From Haplomitrium mnioides (lineage: Eukaryota; Marchantiophyta; Haplomitriopsida; Calobryales), in NCBI GenBank assembly GCA_049999725.1, contig JBNGIS010016171.1, positions 21,701 through 85,700 on the forward strand: a stretch of 64,000 nt of DNA, written 5' to 3'. Both the position numbers and the translations under genes were made by a program. Shown here piece by piece: positions 12,114-22,788 of this stretch (its first letter is position 1; every line of letters starts with the position of its first letter). The notes below the pieces were generated by a model. It did not search any database and was not told the DNA's origin. It worked only from the letters and a program-made list of their open reading frames with translations.

Positions 12114-14235
12114 TCACTTATCTTGTCTCTTATTGAAATTACCACTTTCTCGACATCCACTTCTCTTTCTTCCTTTTGAAATTGTTTGATTTCAGAATAT
12201 GCCTTGAGAGGAATCAACATTGAACTCAAAATTTCTTTGTCTACTTCAGGTAGGCACTTGAGTTGACAAATACCATTTGTAGGTAACCAAAATTCATCTG
12301 TTGAAAATTGTTTGCTCCAAATCTTTGCCTTGGAATCATTTAACTTGAACTTGAATTGTTGATTCAAAGCAATATCATGTATCCTTTGAACTAGAGAAGG
12401 ACATTGCTGAAGAAACATTTTGAAATCCCAAGTTTCCAACAAAAGATCACTTGAGGTTTAGGATTATAGGATAATTGAAGCGCCTTGCTAAGACTCGTAA
12501 TTGTGAAAGTTGTGACATATTTCAAACGTTTCGAGAATCGGCTGAACATTTGATCGAGACTAAGATATCCAAACAAGATAGAATTCTTATTCTCTCGTCT
12601 CGTGTTGTCCAACTGAAGAAACAAAGTTGGAGACAACGGGCCTTCAAAGTCACATAATATTTTGTTGAGTACAGTAACTATCAAATTAGAATCGCTTCTC
12701 AAGTTTTTGTACGTTAAAAAGACCCTCGAAGAAAGAGCATGATTGAATATTAAGGCACCAACAACATGCACACCCACCAAACAATCTTTATCAATGTTTT
12801 TTGGTGGCAAAGGCTAGTGTGGAATAGCAATTTTCTTTTGATCCATTCCATCAATGACAATTCCCAAGTACTTTGACCATCGGCATAACATTTTCTTCAA
12901 TGGTTTGCAAGTTTTGATCTTTCTTTCATTTTTTGGTCACGATGAAGAAACAACTCGCGATTATATTTGACTGCATTATCACAAAGCACGATGGACATAA
13001 AAGTAGTTCAGTAAAACATATGTCGATACTTGTAACTTCAAAATACAATCTCATGTGCTAAAAACATTCAAGTCATCTTAAACAAATGTTTGGATTAGTA
13101 GAAGTAAAAACTTTGTAAAAGATTAAAAATAAACTTTAGGTAATTTGAAAAAAGGAAAATCTATTTTACATAAAATAAACAAAAGCTTCACAAATAGAAA
13201 AACAAGATTTGCAAACAAATGGTATGAGAACACATCCTTTAAGCGTTTAGAATGAGTGGAGACAATAATTGATTGTATCCACGCATAGGACCAATACAAC
13301 AACACCAATATCATGGCTTATTGTGAGTATTGTCGTGACTAGTTTTAAAAGAAACAAGAACAAATCCTATGCACGCATAGCATTTGCAAGCAACAAAAAT
13401 AATTCTTGCTATTTTTTTAACAAAAGCTCTTCATTTAAAGGAACAAAAACAAAACTTGTTGCAAAGCTAAAGTCACCACCAAGAATCAGATTCATTTTCT
13501 CGCTTTATTTGACTGCATACAAGGTTAAAATTGAAACTTAAACAACATGCTCTATGCAAGCATAGACACTCTTCTCACAACTCAACTTGCTAAGAATTAT
13601 TCGACTCAAATCTTCTTTGCTGAATAACTTAACAAAAAATAACATCTTTTGGCTTTTAGTTGAGAAAACATAACATCTCTACAACTAAGCTTTGAATCTA
13701 GAAAAAAGAGCATGGATTAATTGAAGCTATCAAAAGAGAAGAAAATTTGTTACTTTTGTCAAACTCTAAGACAAATGTTTCTCGCAAAGATTTTATTTCT
13801 TTGCATGTTTCACAAACAGAAAAGCTATTGTATTTTGGAATTTTTACATATGGAAAATGAGTTCTTCAATGTTTTTTAAAACCCGAGGAACTAAAAATAC
13901 AATCAAGATCTTTCTCTTTCAAATAAGTTGTTTAGTAGTCATAAACTTCCAATTTTGTAAAATTATCGAGCAAGTTATAAACTTTGTGAGTGGGTATTCT
14001 CTCAAAGTGTCTTTGGAAATAATTGTCCATCCAATCATGCAAAAAAACTCCATTAGCAAATGGTTCTCTTTTTCCAAAAAATTCCTCTAGGATCTGCATT
14101 TTTGAGATTTTGAATCCTTTGGATTCTATCATTCCCTATTGGTAATATTAATTTAAAGACTCTTCTACAGACAAAGGGCCCACTAGGCAGAGTAACCCGA
14201 TTGTCAACATCATAGTCATTTCTTGGTGTTTTCCA
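12114..14235 (-). pseudogene. Transposase-like protein, copy B (divergent from ParB-methyltransferase copy 1)
   Basis: Read on the minus strand. The N-terminal region (from about 14235) gives 'VCRRVFKLILPIGNDRIQRI', matching copy C. Further on, 'VIDGMDQKKIAIPH' (about 12878-12840), then 'VGVHVVGAL', 'LQLDNTRRENKNSILFGYL' and 'DQMFSRFSKRLKY' (12660-12540), then a C-terminal 'KAKIWSKQFSTDEFW...ICQLK' block (12330-12240). The D...D...D spacing suggests an RNase H-fold transposase; this is inference. Compared with copy C, the segment holding GHTHDQI is deleted between 'GYL' and 'DQMF'. Stops and frame shifts occur between 13100 and 14050. The gene begins about where methyltransferase copy 1 (plus) begins, so the two are divergent. 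Confidence 0.6.
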
Positions 14236-14469
14236 TTGGGTCTTCTGGTCCAAATCACGATGATCCATGAAGGCAAGAAAGGCAACATAGGGCTTCTTGT
14301 GTAGTCCCAAGATGCAATTACCCTTTACTATATAAATCACAAACGATTTGTTTTTTTCGAGTTTAAGGAGAGGGACATATTTGTCAAGTATCTTCAAGCG
14401 GCAAAGGAAGATGGCAAGGTAAATTTTGAAAACCCTTTTTCATTTGTTTCTTTTTTTCCTAACTTGAAA

Positions 14470-14565
14470 CTCCCAGGTCCATGCGCGCATGGACTCCCAA
14501 GTCTATGCGTGTATGGTTATTCGAGTCTATACGTGTATGGTTATTGGAGTCTATGTGCACATAGA
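14470..14565 (+). repeat. Palindromic repeat array in intron 1 of copy 1
   Basis: It contains the perfect 18-bp palindrome GTCCATGCGCGCATGGAC (14477-14494) and decayed neighbours 'gtctatgcgtgtatgg', 'gtctatacgtgtatgg' and 'gtctatgtgcacatagac', spaced about 27-30 bases. Confidence 0.85.
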
Positions 14566-16089
14566 CTACATTGTCTTATCTCTTACCTTGAGCACTTGTA
14601 CTTGTGCCTAATCATTTTTTGTTTTGTTTTCAGTTTACTTAGTTTCTGGCAGATTTCGTCAATGGCTACAAAGACGTGAAGCGCGTCAAGCGCAACTTCA
14701 TCAAGCTGGCCATCCAAATCAAAATTCTGAAGCCCAAACAGGGTGTCAACATCCAACAACTAGTGTTGCATCCCAGCGCGACTATATTTTTAGCTCACGC
14801 GGCACGCCCTTCTACCCAATAAAAAAGAAAGGAGGTGGGGCAAGCTGAGGCTCCCAAAAAGAAGAAATATGCGATCGAGAAGAAAAAGCCTGTTCCAATG
14901 TCAAGAGCAAAAAGGCAATCCTACAAGGGGTTGCAAAATTTCCAGGAACGGGAGCAAGTGGACCCTCAGACATTGTCTGAAGAAGACAAAAACAAAATAA
15001 AGGAGTCTGCAATCCAACGATGCAGAGTCCGTGAAAAAACAACCACCATTAGGCTGGAAAACTTGAATTTTCTGAAACCTGGAATAGACAACCGAGGGCC
15101 TTTCCAGATTAGAAGGCTAAATGAAGATTTTGTTGAGCTTCAAGTGCAGAGAATGCTCACAAACAAGTATACACATAGTTTTTTCATTGTTGTTGTTGTT
15201 GACCCAAAGTGTGGGTTAAAGGATAAGTCAGAGTTTGATATTAAGAACCTTGACAAGTATTGCTACGAGATTGCTGGAGGCAATTATAGTGCTGTAGCGA
15301 GACAGCTTTTGATCACAAAATACGCAGCAAAGAATCTGGCCCTATCGCTCTACAATTGTTATGTGTACATGGGTATTACATCAACAAAGGACCGTATTTT
15401 TGCAACTGATGACAACTACGACCAGAGGTATAGGCTGGAAATAACCTCTATTCAAAAGGGTGGAATATTGACATCAAAGGTTTGTGGAGAGTGAGATGGT
15501 GTCATCCCAGAAATTGAAAAGAGAATTGGTGCTGGAAACCTTGGAGATCAAACCCAAGTCCACACTTGAGAAGACAATAACTTCTCAAGACAATTGGTTT
15601 CAGCTTGTGTTCAGAAGCGGTGAGCTCTAGGATCTACAACATAGCATATTTTTTATGTGGGAGAAGAATATCATTAAGGGCTAGAAGTTGAAGGACAGAG
15701 GATCTCTCAGAATGGAGGACATGAAGTGGACATCTTGGAGGTCCCTTCAAGGTCTTCCTAACGAAGTTAAAATTTCAGTTTTGAAGTGCGTGGAAGCCGA
15801 AGAGCTTTCAATGGATGAAATGTCTTGGGAGGCAAAGAGACATAAAGTTTTGGCAGTGATAGTACAAGGTTTTTGTTCAAAAGTTTATTGCAACAGTTGG
15901 GAGGAAGCAAGAGAGGAGTACCCTCTCCACACTGAGGAGTCTAAGATGGCTGCTTTCTATTCTAACTTCGAGAAGCTTTTGGTTAGTTTTTCTTTTCACT
16001 TTACATTCATTTCTTTGAGGCTGTAGTGAATTTACGCTAAGTTGTCTTTGGTTTTGATAAAATAGGTTTTGAGTTCCTTTGTCCAAGGA

Positions 16090-16700
16090 CTCTGACGTCT
16101 ATGCATGCATGGACTTCTTAATCTCTTTGCAGTTATACTTCATAGTCAAAGCACGTCTGGACTTCGAAGTCCATGCACACTAGGACTTTAAATTCCATGC
16201 ACGCATGGACTACAAAATCCTTCCTCTCTTGAACCTTAGAGTCCTAACGCGCTTACCTTAGAGGTCCATGCATGCATAGACTTCGAGTCCTTGGCATGCG
16301 ATTACTCAAACGTCCAAGTGCAGCTTGCCTTACGAGTATTCGCTCGTCTGGATTGCTACGTCTATGCGCGCATGGACTTTGAAGTCCATGCTTGTCATGA
16401 ACATGAAGTCCATGTGCGCCTGGACTTTGAAGTCCTTGTGCGCTTGGACTTTGAACTTCTTGCGCGCTTGGATTGTGAAGTCCATGCGTGCCTAGACTAT
16501 GAAGTCCAAGTGGGCTTGGGCTATTAATTCCTAGCGCAATGACTATGAAGTCCATGCATGCATGGACGATAAGGGACTTTGAAGTCCAAGCCCTCATTGA
16601 CATCAAAGTCCATGCGCGCATGAACTTTGAAGTCCTTAAGTGCCTTGACTTCTTTGTCCATGCAAGCATGGAATTCAATGTCCCTCTTAGTTTGGAGTCG
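16090..16700 (+). repeat. Large palindromic repeat array in intron 2 of copy 1
   Basis: More than a dozen units of type 'AGTCCATGCGCGCATGGACTTTGA' (split here as AGTCCATGCGCG / CATGGACTTTGA), about 25-45 bases apart, many decayed at the central GCGCGC to GCATGC, GTGCGC or GCGCTT. The array is confined to the intron between the middle region and the methyltransferase exons. Confidence 0.85.
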
Positions 16701-16846
16701 AGGGTCTTGTTCATCTTGTCTTTCTCTCTCTAATCTTAAATTTCTTTTTGTCACCTCTTATATTTTTTTGTTTTTGCTGTATGCAGGGAGACAAAACGTT
16801 CAAGTGTCAGCTTGCAAAAAAATTGATTGCAGCAACTTGAATTGAA

Positions 16847-17414
16847 ATCACTTGTTGTTTGAATAATGCTATCAAGGACAACAATACATCTCCAAAATTG
16901 AAACCGTCCATAGATTGTACGCCCTTTGTGTTTTAGACAGACATACTTTGATCATAAATATTAAGGTCTCCATAAGATGAGGACAAATAAAGGTCCTCAA
17001 TCATCTAGAAATTCTAAGTTGAATGTCTTTCTATTGATCTATTGTAGTAGTCAAAAGAAAGATTCAACTTTGACCGCTTGATTAGCAACAAAGATCTTGT
17101 GCGTGCAGAAGTTTGTTTCTTCAATTCTCTATGAGCACTAGGTTCCCTGTTTGATCTTTGCATGCGAATTGTTCACTCCTTAATCCTATGCGCGTATTGG
17201 ATCCACTCCTTGACCCTATGCGCACATAGGGTTCAATCCCTGATCCTATACGCGCATAGGGTTCACCTTCTTGATCTTCTCGGGCGGAGCTATCTAATTC
17301 AATAGAAGCCATTTTTTTTCCCAATATACTCGCCATCACACTAGACACTTTTGGTAGTCCATCACTTACCTCCAAAGAATTGTAAATTGAACAAATCTCA
17401 AGCAACCGGTCAAA
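16847..17414. other. Unrecognised stretch with variant palindromes
   Basis: After copy 1 breaks there is no recognisable coding. Between about 17160 and 17265 lie four units of a sister palindrome, CCTATGCGCGCATAGG type ('cctatgcgcacataggg', 'cctatacgcgcataggg'), about 31 bases apart, and 'aaagatcttgtgcgtgcag' nearby. An open minus-strand frame at 17121-17405 is probably chance translation of these repeats. Confidence 0.5.
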
Positions 17415-17514
17415 NNNNNNNNNNNNNNNNNNNNNNNNNNNNNNNNNNNNNNNNNNNNNNNNNNNNNNNNNNNNNNNNNNNNNNNNNNNNNNNNNNNNNN
17501 NNNNNNNNNNNNNN
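17415..17514. other. Assembly gap (100 N)
   Basis: Run of N of a round length, so the true distance is unknown. Confidence 0.99.
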
Positions 17515-17841
17515 GAAAATGAAAAAAAGAAACTGGAAAGATGAAAATGAGCGATGCTTTACATACCAACTTTTTTCTGCACCACGCAAACCTATGTGTC
17601 AAGAGCTCTACGAGTCATTTTTTGGCGGGAAAAGGTATTTTTTGAAATTTATGTATAAAAAGAGTGTCAATGGAAAGTTTTTTTTTCTATTGTCGCGAGT
17701 TCACTTTCTAGTTTTTGTTTTCTTGTCATCACTGTTTTTGCATTTTCTTGTTATTTTGCCATTTTCAGTCATAAGATTTTTGTGAACTTTTGTTCTTAAG
17801 ATTTTTCACCTCAAATTCTATGAGTTTTTGCTTTATGGAAA
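17515..17841 (+). other. Region upstream of methyltransferase copy 2, possible extra exon
   Basis: An open stretch (about 17517-17635) reads 'CFTYQLFSAPRKPMCQELYE' and ends at a GTATTT-type donor-like site. It could be an upstream exon or part of another gene; I do not recognise it. The rest is T-rich and may hold the promoter or an intron. Confidence 0.3.
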
Positions 17842-18244
17842 ATGGCATCACAGGTCAATATTTCCAAACCTATTCAATCAAAGCCTTACAGGTATTCGGA
17901 TGTTATCAAGGTTCTTGAGCCAAAAAAATTAGACTGAGAATGGCTAGTTAATTGTGGATCCTTGAAATGCATTGATCAACACCTTTACCTTTTTGCTGGT
18001 GAAGGTGAAAATTTTAACCTTGGCCTTGTGGTCCAAATAACGATGATTAGAGAGGGGCAACAAGCCAACATCAGGATGCTTGTGTAGTCACAACATGCCA
18101 TTATCCTGTACAAGGCCCATCACAAACGATTTTGCTTTTCGGAGATGAACGAGAGGGACATTTTTGCCAAGCATCTACAGATGGCTAAGGAAGACGACAA
18201 GGTAAGATCTTAAAACCCTTTTTCATTTGTTTTCTTTTTGGATT

Positions 18245-18305
18245 GACTCGAAACTCAATGTGCATATGAGCTCTTGAATCCATGTGCGCATGGACTCTCT
18301 AGTCT
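18245..18305 (+). repeat. Palindromic units in intron 1 of copy 2
   Basis: Two units, 'aatgtgcatatgagctc' and 'tccatgtgcgcatggact', stand in the intron at the same place as the array in copy 1. Confidence 0.7.
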
Positions 18306-19894
18306 TTATTTAGCTTAGATTGAATGTTAAGTACATTTTTACTCATTGTAAGCACTTGGAGACTTTTTGTTTAACATGTATGATCGTTTTTTAATTTTGT
18401 TTTTCAGTTCACTCAATTTTTGGCGGTTTTTTGTGGATGCCTACCAAGATGTGAAGTATGTCGAATGTGACTTTATCAAGATAGCCATCAGCATTAAACT
18501 ACTGAAGCCCAAGCAAAGCGTCCACATTCAACAGCTTGTGCCTCATCCAAGTGCGACGACCATGTAAACGGTAGCAACACTATGACCATCAGCTACCAAA
18601 AAACAAAAAAAGTTGGTGGAGCTAGTCGAGGCTCTTAAAAAGAAGAAACAGACCATCCCAAAGAAGAAGCTTGTTTCAGCTCCAATTATTGAGGAGGAGC
18701 CAACCAACTCCCAATCTCCAACAAGTTCCTCTTCTGCGGCCTCTTCGTCTTCAACACCGAGGAGCTCAAAGGAGGAAACAGAGCCGGAGCCAATTCAGGC
18801 TCCAATATCTAGATCCAAAAAGGAATCACATAAGGGGATGCAAACCTTTCAAGAGCATGAACAAGTGGACCCTCTAATAGTGTCTGAGGAAGACAAAAAT
18901 AAAATCAGGCAGTCTGCAATCAAGCGATGTAGAGTTCGAGAAGAAACGATTACAATTTGGTTGGAGAAGTTAAATCTTCCAAAACTTGGAATGGACAACT
19001 GGGGGCCATTTTGGATTAAGAGGTTCAATGAAGACTTTTTTGAGCTTTTGGCACATAGAATGCTCACCAATAAAAATGCATATAGCTTTTTTTTATTATT
19101 GTCATTGACCCAAAGTGCTGATTAAAGGATAAGTCAGAGTTCAATATGAGGAACCCTCACAAGTATTGATACAAGATTGAAGAAGAAAATCACAGTACTA
19201 CCGCAAGGCAGCTTCTAATCACCAAATATGGAGCAAAGAATCCAATATTGTTGCTCTATAATTGCTATGTTTACGTGGGCTTAACACCAACAAAGGCCTG
19301 TATATTTGCAATAGATGACAATTATGACCAAAGGTACCGATTGGAAATGACATTGATTCAGAAGGTCAATTATTAGCATCAAAGGTTTGTGGAGAGTGGG
19401 ATGGTTTCACCCCAGAAATTAAAAAGAAAGCTGGTGTTGGAGACCTTGGAGATCAAGCCAAAGTCGACTCTTGAGAAGATAGTCACTTCTCAAGACAATT
19501 GGTTCCAGCTGGCGTTCCAAAGTGGTGAGCTCTGGGATTTACAACAAATCATTTTTTCTATGTGGGAGAAAAATACGGTGAAGGGCTAGAAGCCTAAGGC
19601 CAAGGGATTACTGAGAATGGAGGACATGAAGCGAAGAGCTTTCAATTGAAGAAATGTCTCGCGAGCTAGAGAGACATAAAGTTTTGGTAGTTATGGTAAA
19701 GTGTTTTTGCTCCAAAGTCTATTGCAACTCCTATGAAAAAGCAATAGAGGAGTACCTTCTCCACATTAAGGAGTCAAAAATATCTATATTTTACTCCAAT
19801 TTTAAGAAGCATTTGGTAAGTTTGTTTTTCCATTATACGTTTATTTCTCTAGAGTTCCATTGAGTTTTTTGTAAATTGTTTTTTGTTAGAATAA

Positions 19895-20175
19895 AAATGA
19901 TTATGAGTCCATGCGTGCATGGACTATCAAGTCTATGTGCGCAAAAACCCTCTAGTTTGGCGCGCTTGGACCATCAAGTCCATGCGCGTATGGACTCTCT
20001 AGTTTAGGCTTGTAAAGAACTCTTTAGACTAGTAAGTCCATGCGTGCATGGACTCTCTAGTCTAGGCTTGTAAGGGACTCTTTAGACTAGCAAGTCCATG
20101 CGCTCTTGGACATTGAAGTCCAAGAGGGTATGGAATTCAATGTCCATCTTAGTTTGGACTCCAATGTCCATGCTA
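19895..20175 (+). repeat. Palindromic repeat array in intron 2 of copy 2
   Basis: Units 'gtccatgcgtgcatggac', 'gtccatgcgcgtatggac' and 'gtccatgcgtgcatggac' with linking 'tctctagtctaggcttgtaa' repeats, in the same intron as the large array of copy 1. Confidence 0.8.
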
Positions 20176-21580
20176 TTTTGGACTCTCAAGTCATTGACTA
20201 GATTGACGTAAGGGTCTTTGCTCGCATTGTCTTCCTCTTTAAAGTCTATGTTTTTTTTGTTATCTCCTCTTATTTTTTTTTTACTTTTATTGTGTGGAGG
20301 GGGACAAAACCTTTAAATGGTAGCTTGCAAAACATTGATGGTAGTTGCCAAAGGGAAAAAAATATCGAGCGTCGAAGAAGCCCTTGATCAAGACCAAGCC
20401 TCAACACTTGTTTCCTACCTTCATGTTTTTTTGCTTCATTGTCAGAAAAGCTAGAGAGTGGAAATCAAGGCAACAAAATAATGTTACTGCTCTTTCTACT
20501 GATAGAGATCTTAAGAGACAAAGATGAGGACTTATTGTTCTTCATTGATGGACTCAACGTGACATATTACCAAGTCTATGAGGAGGTAAATGTTCGCTAG
20601 TTGAAGGGATTTGTGAAACCTAGATGTTTCACTTTGGTAATTGCAGATATTCCTTATGATTACAATCTTAAAGAATGCAATCATGACGATTCCAAACCTT
20701 TTTCTAGGCATGAAATTTTTGAAATTGTTTCATCGTTTGCTGTAATCACGACTTTTGATTTTTGGTCTTTTGTAATAATCCATTCTTCACAACAATTTGA
20801 CATCGTTGAGGATGCTCTTTTGAAGATTTGTTGTGCCATCAACCACGATATCTGGTAAGTTCTTTTTTGATTTTTTAGTTTACCTTGTTTAGTTTTCCTA
20901 CACTATGTTTCAAGTGTATGATTTGTTTGTTTTTCTTACTACATAGACAAAAGCAATATTCATCATTTCGGTGGTCTAAGAATTGCTCACGTCTATGAGT
21001 ATTGGACTGTAGGCTACTGGACAAAGGAGGGTAAGAGGAGCTTGAGGCTCTTCAACTTGCAACTTGCTAATGCATGTGGTCGTCCCAACAAATTATGTGA
21101 AGTGTGTTTAGTTGCTTTGTTGTGTCGCCTAATCTAAAACATATAAGAGATGATGCTCCTATGAATGTTTGCCAAAAGCCCGAGGCTCTTTATAATTTTT
21201 TCATTGACCATTTGTCAATAGAGCAAGATTGGATCTTAGATCTTTGCTCTAGGTCTGGCACATGCATTGTTTGTGTTTTCAAGCTGATGTGAAATTGCAT
21301 CGTTGTGGAATATGATAGACGTCAATCTATCTATATTCCTCAAAGAGTTTTGACGATGGCTTCTTTGCCATCCGGCGTGACCAAATCGTAGATAGTATGT
21401 GCACACCACATACGTGTTCCTCTTAGTACCGTAGATGCTACTGGTGATTCTATTGCCATCTTTGGGACTGGAAAGGTTTGGCAGAACATTGTAGCGACTG
21501 TAGATGCTGAAGCTTCTCAGCCAGTTGATTTAGATGAGACAATTCCTCTTGAAGAGGTTAGAGCTGTAGCATCAGAGTGA

Positions 21581-22181
21581 TGCAATTTTTGTACAAAATA
21601 AAGTATTTCCTTACAACATTTTATTTGCTGAAGTTTCAATCTTGTTGCATTCCAAATTCAATTTAAGTCTTTTCTTCACGATTCAATTTCCTACGCAAAA
21701 TGGTTTTTGAACAAAACGTATTGGTTTTCATAACAAATAGCACTGAAGTCTATGCTGGCATGGAAGTTCATTTTTTTTTTTTCATTTTCTGTTCAAGTTT
21801 TCTTTAGTCCTTAGTTTTTTATGTCCCTTCTTAGACAAGCTTTTGCATTCCCTACTTCCAATTACTTAGCAGTCTGTGCTCGCTTCAGTTCTCCATACAT
21901 GCATGGACTTGAGTATTCAAGCTCGAGTAAGCTGTAGTTGTCCCTACGTGCATGGATCTTTCAAACAAAGCGTGTTTAGCAACCGCTATTTTGAACTAGG
22001 AACCGCTATTGAGTTCATGTTTCACTTGGTAGTTGAAATTTTGTTTTTTTTTGTGATTTGATATTGAAAAACATCAATTTTACAATTGTGATCTATTTTT
22101 GTAAAGAAAATTGTTTTTAAAAAACACAAATTGCATATTTTAAAAATTTCTCTATAATATAAACCCTAGAAAACAAGCATT
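21581..22181 (+). repeat. 3' tail of copy 2 with palindromes and a border motif
   Basis: Non-coding. It has palindrome-like units near 21750 and 21890-21955 ('catacatgcatgg', 'cctacgtgcatgg') and the motif AACCGCTATTTTGAACTAGG at about 21980-22000 that recurs at 30690, 34495 and 56655. Copia element 1 begins at 22182. Confidence 0.55.
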
Positions 22182-22328
22182 TGTTATCGTAGATATGAGA
22201 TACACACATCAAGTCAGGCAGCGCCGCACTTCTTCATTCCATAGTATCAATACATAGAGTGTCACGATTGTATGTAGCCCTATCTATATATAGGGTATAG
22301 ATAGGGTTAGTCCTATAGTCCTATAACA
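22182..22328 (-). repeat. 3' LTR of copia element 1
   Basis: It matches 29405-29551 with 4 differences. It contains a 9-bp inverted repeat, ccctatcta ... tagataggg, around a TATA-rich loop. Confidence 0.93.
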
Positions 22329-22345
22329 CTCCCCCTTGACTGATT
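22329..22345 (-). other. Polypurine tract of copia element 1
   Basis: On the minus strand 'cagtcaagggggag' lies directly before the LTR, as at 54681-54694 of element 2. Confidence 0.85.
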
Positions 22346-22788
22346 TGTTCTAGACTAATCAGTCACACTTCTAGGACTATTGTATATCTATATGCTGCTA
22401 CAAGTGTGGTCTCATTAAAACCCCCCTGCTTTCTTCTGAGGGAAAGAGTGCCACCACTTGAGTGCATTTACATCAAAGAATAGATTGTATGAAACATGTA
22501 GATACCAATCATCACGCATCTATTTGTTGTAATGTTGTCGAAGGCGCTGTGTTGTTGTTGGCTCCTCTTGTTGATGGCTCTGTGCATCTGTATGGAAAAC
22601 CTGTGAGCCCTCATCAGTCTTATGGAAGCCATGCATATATCATTAGTGTCAACGTAGTGTCGTATGAATATCTGTAAAACAAACTTCAGAGTTAAAACAT
22701 AATACTCAATATCAGAAAGCGAGATATCAAATGTGAAAAGAGTTTGAATCATGTGAAAGTGACATGTCAATTTTGCTTTCTGTTGAGT

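Larger units (their letters stand above)
14235..16846 (+). pseudogene. ParB-like / N4-N6 DNA methyltransferase family, copy 1 (C-terminal part lost)
   Basis: Exon a (to 14418), intron 14419-14633, exon b 14634-15981, intron 15982-16786, exon c from 16787, lost after about 16846. Exon b holds a Lys-rich linker and then the ParB-like domain (about 15040-15345): 'IRLENLNFLKPGIDNRGPF', 'RRLNEDFVELQVQRML', and the motif 'YEIAGGNYSAVARQLL' (15265-15312), which corresponds to the GxxR-type box of ParB N-terminal domains. A helical middle region of unknown role follows (15500-15980). The methyltransferase domain is missing because copy 1 breaks before it. An in-frame TAG (14302-14304), a TAG at 15682-15684, a one-base shift near 15494 and other breaks make it non-functional. 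The 5' end abuts the divergent transposase-like gene. Confidence 0.65.
17842..21580 (+). pseudogene. ParB-like / N4-N6 DNA methyltransferase family, copy 2 (most complete)
   Basis: ATG at 17842 (MASQVNISKP). Exon a 17842-18201, exon b 18408-19815, exon c 20300-20854, exon d 20947-21580; introns follow GT-AG. Exon b: acidic/Ser-rich linker, then the ParB-like domain (about 18930-19270; 'KRFNEDFFELLAHRML' is clear, the GGN box is decayed to 'EEENHS'). Exon c: 'LVIADIPYDYN' (about 20638-20667), matching methyltransferase motif IV ([DNS]PP[YFW]) with Ile at the first Pro. Exon d: 'QKPEALYNFFIDHLS' then 'WILDLCSRSGT' and 'CIVVEYDRRQS', the usual C-terminal motif X/I block of the N4/N6 amino-methyltransferase class in which motif IV precedes motif I. 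ParB plus N4/N6-methyltransferase fusions are known in phages and bacteria. In-frame TAGs at 18085, 19587 and 20598, a frameshift and a roughly 100-base deletion near 19635 make it a pseudogene. Confidence 0.72.

Noticed and set aside
14302-14304. RNA editing (U-to-C, known in some plant organelles) restoring the shared TAG codons
   Set aside because: The locus is nuclear and bears other private stops and frame shifts; nothing in the sequence supports editing.
16090-16700. Regular short repeats suggesting a CRISPR array
   Set aside because: Units are palindromic and degenerate with linkers that are themselves repeated, no cas genes are present, and the setting is a plant intron.
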